Assembly (NCBI GenBank): GCA_015056575.1 | Contig: SVGA01000007.1 | Coordinates: 1 to 64,000 of the forward strand | DNA length: 64,000 bases | Direction of reading: 5' to 3' | Origin: Butyrivibrio sp. | GTDB taxonomy: Bacteria > Bacillota > Clostridia > Lachnospirales > Lachnospiraceae | Shown: positions 61,364 to 64,000 of the stretch, piece after piece | How positions within the stretch are numbered: position 1 is the first letter of the stretch | Layout of the letters: every line of letters starts with the position of its first letter | Notes under the pieces: model-generated | Told to the model about the DNA's origin: nothing | The model's input: the letters and a program-made list of their open reading frames with translations, nothing else | Databases searched by the model: none | Position numbers and translations under genes: made by a program

Positions 61364-62611
61364 ATGGCAAAAGAGCTGTCACTTTATGTCCATATACCGT
61401 TCTGCGTAAGGAAGTGCTTATATTGCGACTTCCTTTCTTTTTATGCGGACAGATCCATGCAGGCGGACTATTTTAAGGCCCTGGCAAAAGAGATATCGCT
61501 ATCCGCAGCAGCTCTTAAGGACCGCAAGGTTATTTCGATCTTTTTCGGGGGAGGAACTCCCTCTTTTCCCGATTCGGAAGATGTGTGTCGTTTATTGGAC
61601 ATTATAGGTGATAACTTTGACGTAGATGCTGATGCGGAGATAAGTATAGAGGTAAATCCCGCTTCTGCCATGAGAAAGAAGCTTAAGGCTTTTAGAAGAG
61701 CCGGCTTTGACAGGCTGAGTATCGGAGCTCAGTCCCTTAATGATGATGAGCTTAAGACGCTGGGAAGAGTTCACGACAGCGCCATGTTTTATCATACCTT
61801 TGAGTCGGCCAGGGACGCGGGATTTGATAATATAAATGTGGATATCATGAGTGCACTTCCGGGCCAGAGCCTGGATTCGTATCTTGATACCCTGGGCAGC
61901 ATCATCAGGCTTGCCCCCGAGCATGTTTCGGCTTACAGCCTTATAGTAGAGGAGGGAACGCCGTTTTTTGAAATGGAGCTGGATCTTCCGGGAGAAGAGC
62001 TGGACCGAAGGATGTACCATGAGACCGGCCGGATGCTGACAGATGCAGGCTATCACAGGTATGAGATATCAAACTATTCCAGGGAAGGGTATGAGTGCCG
62101 TCACAACAAGGTCTACTGGAGGCGCGGTGAATATCTGGGGCTGGGTCTTGGAGCGGCATCCCTTATAGATGAGACCAGGTGGAGCAACACCCGGGATATG
62201 AATAAGTACATGGTGCACCTGCATGGCTGTGAGGAGAATGAGGCACCGCCGCACCCCGAGGGGGTGAGCAGCAATATAGGCAGAGACAGGTTTTTATCTT
62301 CCCTTTGTGGGATCAGAGAGGATGCCGAAGAGCTCGATATTAAATCGCGTATGGAGGAATTCATGTTCCTTGGGCTCAGGCTTACCGGAGGGGTTAGCAG
62401 ACAGCTTTTTTCCCGGAATTTCGGAAGGGATATGGAAGAGGTGTACGGCGATGTTATTCGCAAGTACATAGACTTTGGGCTTCTGGAGTGGAGGGAGTGT
62501 CCGGAGGGCGGGCACCTGCAAGGCTCTTCTGAAGGTACAAAATATCTGCGGCTCACCGAAAGGGGCCTTGATGTAAGCAATACCGTAATGGCAGATTTTC
62601 TGCTGGACTAA
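61364..62611 (+). CDS. hemW: HemW-type radical SAM protein
   Basis: Start placed at ATG 61364 (MAKELSLYVHIPFC), since GGAG at 61354-61357 is six bases before it; ATG 61352, four codons earlier, has AGGA only two bases away. The 415-residue protein has the radical SAM cluster CVRKCLYC (Cys14, Cys18, Cys21), SIFFGGGTPS, SIEVNPAS, RLSIGAQSLNDDELKTLGRVH and DIMSALPGQS, then the HemN-like C-terminal domain. HemW is a heme chaperone in other bacteria and is often mislabelled as coproporphyrinogen dehydrogenase. It sits directly after lepA. Confidence 0.93.
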   Translation: MAKELSLYVHIPFCVRKCLYCDFLSFYADRSMQADYFKALAKEISLSAAALKDRKVISIFFGGGTPSFPDSEDVCRLLDIIGDNFDVDADAEISIEVNPASAMRKKLKAFRRAGFDRLSIGAQSLNDDELKTLGRVHDSAMFYHTFESARDAGFDNINVDIMSALPGQSLDSYLDTLGSIIRLAPEHVSAYSLIVEEGTPFFEMELDLPGEELDRRMYHETGRMLTDAGYHRYEISNYSREGYECRHNKVYWRRGEYLGLGLGAASLIDETRWSNTRDMNKYMVHLHGCEENEAPPHPEGVSSNIGRDRFLSSLCGIREDAEELDIKSRMEEFMFLGLRLTGGVSRQLFSRNFGRDMEEVYGDVIRKYIDFGLLEWRECPEGGHLQGSSEGTKYLRLTERGLDVSNTVMADFLLD

Positions 62612-62630
62612 GAATATTGGGAGGATAGTA

Positions 62631-63227
62631 ATGAATTACAACTTTTTTGCATTGATCTCAAGAATGAAATATATAGAGAGATGGGCCCTTATGCGCAACA
62701 CCAGAGCTGAGAATCTGTGCGAGCATTCCATGGAGGTGGCCATGATAGCCCATGCCCTTTGTACCATCGGTAATGTGCGTTACGGCAAAAATCTTGACGC
62801 CAACAAGGCAGCCCTTATCGGGCTCTATCACGATGCATCGGAGATCATCACGGGAGATATGCCTACTCCCGTCAAGTACTTTAATTCCGAGCTCAAGCAC
62901 GCCTATAAAGAGGTGGAGGCCATCGCCGACAACAAGCTCCTTGAGAAACTCCCGGAGGACCTTAGGCCTTCCTTTGAGGAGATATTCAAACCTGAAGCTC
63001 AGGATGAGAACGAACTCTACATGAGAAAGCTTGTGAAGGCTGCGGACAAACTCTCTGCCCTTATCAAGTGCATAGGAGAGATGAATGCCGGCAACAGCGA
63101 ATTTCGAACAGCCAAGGAGAGTACGGGCAAGGCCATCAGGAGTATGTACCATGAACTTCCCGAGGTTCTGGATTTTGTCAATGAGTTTCTGGCATCCTAC
63201 GGCAGTACTCTTGACGAATTAACGTGA
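62631..63227 (+). CDS. yfbR: HD-domain phosphohydrolase (YfbR-like)
   Basis: The 198-residue protein has the HD metal site: ENLCEHSMEVAMIAHAL (His32) and ALIGLYHDASEIITGDMPTP (His-Asp), with the later KAADKLSALIKCIGE Asp. These match YfbR, a deoxyribonucleoside 5'-monophosphatase. The MPTPVKYFNSEL segment is characteristic. Substrate assignment comes from family resemblance only. GGGAGG precedes the ATG at 62631, 19 bases after hemW, so it may be in the same transcript. Confidence 0.85.
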   Translation: MNYNFFALISRMKYIERWALMRNTRAENLCEHSMEVAMIAHALCTIGNVRYGKNLDANKAALIGLYHDASEIITGDMPTPVKYFNSELKHAYKEVEAIADNKLLEKLPEDLRPSFEEIFKPEAQDENELYMRKLVKAADKLSALIKCIGEMNAGNSEFRTAKESTGKAIRSMYHELPEVLDFVNEFLASYGSTLDELT

Positions 63228-63247
63228 TATTGTTCATCGCAATTTAA

Positions 63248-63276
63248 TTGATTTTTTACCACTTTGGCATCATAAT
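63248..63276 (+). promoter_or_regulatory. promoter of the HD-GYP-like gene
   Basis: TTGATT at 63248-63253 is 17 bases from CATAAT at 63271-63276, 36 bases before the ATG. Confidence 0.5.
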
Positions 63277-63312
63277 TTATATATAAGGATTATTGCTATA
63301 GGAGTGGTTTCT

Positions 63313-64000
63313 ATGCTTTTTATCAAAAGTGACGAGTTGAAACCGGGGATGCGACTGGCTAAGCCCATATACAGCAAGAAAGGCGTGCTCTTATACGATC
63401 GAGCTGCGGTTCTTAAGGACATGCAGGCAATCGAGAATATCAAGAGCTTTGGCCTTATCGGGCTGTTTATTCTTGAGCCGGCAGAACCGGTGCCTCCCAT
63501 GACAGAAGATGACCTGGAATTCGAGAGATTTCAGACGATTATGTACCACGAGATCATGGAAGAGCTTCAGAAGATAGTCAAGAACCACAAGCAGGAGAGA
63601 TTCCCAAATATCTGCGCCCAGATCATCAAAAGCTATGGAAATCTGAGGAAGAAGATCACTTTCCAACAATCCCTTCGAAGCGAGGATGACTATATCTATA
63701 AACACAGTCTTAATGCGGCCGTTCTTTCCGCGGCCATAACCCATACAATGAACGTTCCGCTCTCGGAGCAGAATGAGGCGGTAATGGCTGCCGTCATTCA
63801 TGACATCGGCAAGCTGACACTGCCTCCGGACCTGCAGTCCAGGCAGTCCTGCACCGCTGATGAGATAGCATTCATAGACAGCCACGAGGTGGCTGGTTAT
63901 CCCATAATAGATGACGCCTTTTCGTCCCAGCCCAACATAAAAAGAGCCTGCAATCAGGCCAGGAAAATCCTTCTTGATTACTGGAACGGTGATCCCGTTC
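63313..64000 (+). CDS. HD-GYP-like phosphodiesterase, 5' part
   Basis: The ATG at 63313 follows AGGAG (63300-63304), and the frame stays open to the window end, giving 229 residues. The N-terminus (MLFIKSDELKPGMRLAKPIYSKKGVLLYD) is the usual start of stand-alone HD-GYP proteins. The HD domain begins DYIYKHSLNAAVLSAAI and has AVIHDIGKLTLP with the His-Asp pair, then DSHEVAGYPIIDD. The GYP loop would lie beyond or at residue ~200; EVAGY may correspond to part of it. Such enzymes hydrolyse cyclic di-GMP. The C-terminus is missing. Confidence 0.85.
   Translation, partial: MLFIKSDELKPGMRLAKPIYSKKGVLLYDRAAVLKDMQAIENIKSFGLIGLFILEPAEPVPPMTEDDLEFERFQTIMYHEIMEELQKIVKNHKQERFPNICAQIIKSYGNLRKKITFQQSLRSEDDYIYKHSLNAAVLSAAITHTMNVPLSEQNEAVMAAVIHDIGKLTLPPDLQSRQSCTADEIAFIDSHEVAGYPIIDDAFSSQPNIKRACNQARKILLDYWNGDPV

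Overview
The window looks like chromosome of a strictly anaerobic Lachnospiraceae clostridium, with Butyrivibrio or a close relative the best guess. That rests on a Trp-specific T-box leader, a complete six-gene Rnf complex in the order CDGEAB, ispH overlapping rpsA, a CD1871A-type CXXC mini-protein, a YprB-type exonuclease and large secreted InlB-repeat proteins. The species is inferred, not proven. Most genes are on the + strand and in tight operons; the main minus-strand block is 28.5-34.1 kb. || Layout. 0-0.4 kb: 3' end of an IS200/IS605-type tnpB with stem-loops that fit an omega RNA. 0.5-3 kb: DHH phosphoesterase, a 58-residue small protein and a HAD-GNAT fusion. 3-10.4 kb: Trp T-box leader, tandem hairpin repeats, then trpD-C-F-B-A-E-G, an unusual order with the anthranilate synthase genes last. 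10.5-18.7 kb: asparaginase, YgjV-like membrane protein, a coiled-coil protein behind a sigma-28-like promoter, a thiol/iron-sulfur redox trio (TlpA-like lipoprotein, CXXC mini-protein, NapH-like ferredoxin), a MutS-like ATPase and an ABC exporter. 18.8-25 kb: a secreted GH25 muramidase with repeats, an unknown 99-residue protein, a cystatin-like lipoprotein and a PcfJ-like protein. 25.2-28.6 kb: YitT, SGNH-like hydrolase, mnmA and shikimate kinase. 28.5-34.1 kb (minus): MFS sugar transporter, alpha/beta hydrolase and SNF2 ATPase, divergent from tetR. 34.3-40.9 kb: TetR, RpiR, HI0933-type flavoprotein, cmk, ispH, rpsA, cheR. 40.9-42.1 kb (minus): RNase H-like exonuclease. 42.2-47.6 kb: rnfCDGEA, a 318-bp hairpin-repeat spacer, rnfB. 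47.6-54 kb: an AT-rich spacer, a membrane-anchored stalk protein with a 7-residue repeat array, a His-rich COG0523 GTPase, a second CobW-like GTPase and a CmpB-like membrane protein. 54.2-59 kb: a 1593-residue secreted repeat protein. 59-64 kb: rpsT (minus), lepA, hemW, an HD-domain phosphohydrolase and the start of an HD-GYP-like protein cut by the window edge. || How the genes fit together. The trp genes form one tryptophan pathway controlled by uncharged tRNA-Trp. Rnf couples ferredoxin oxidation to NAD reduction and ion export, and the redox trio may be a smaller membrane thiol/electron pathway. The two GTPases and the membrane protein look like a metal-handling unit. The two large secreted proteins share repeat types and probably act at the cell surface. 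The least ordinary signals are the multi-hairpin tandem repeats inside the trp and rnf transcripts, which share short sequence blocks, and the 23-unit heptapeptide stalk array.
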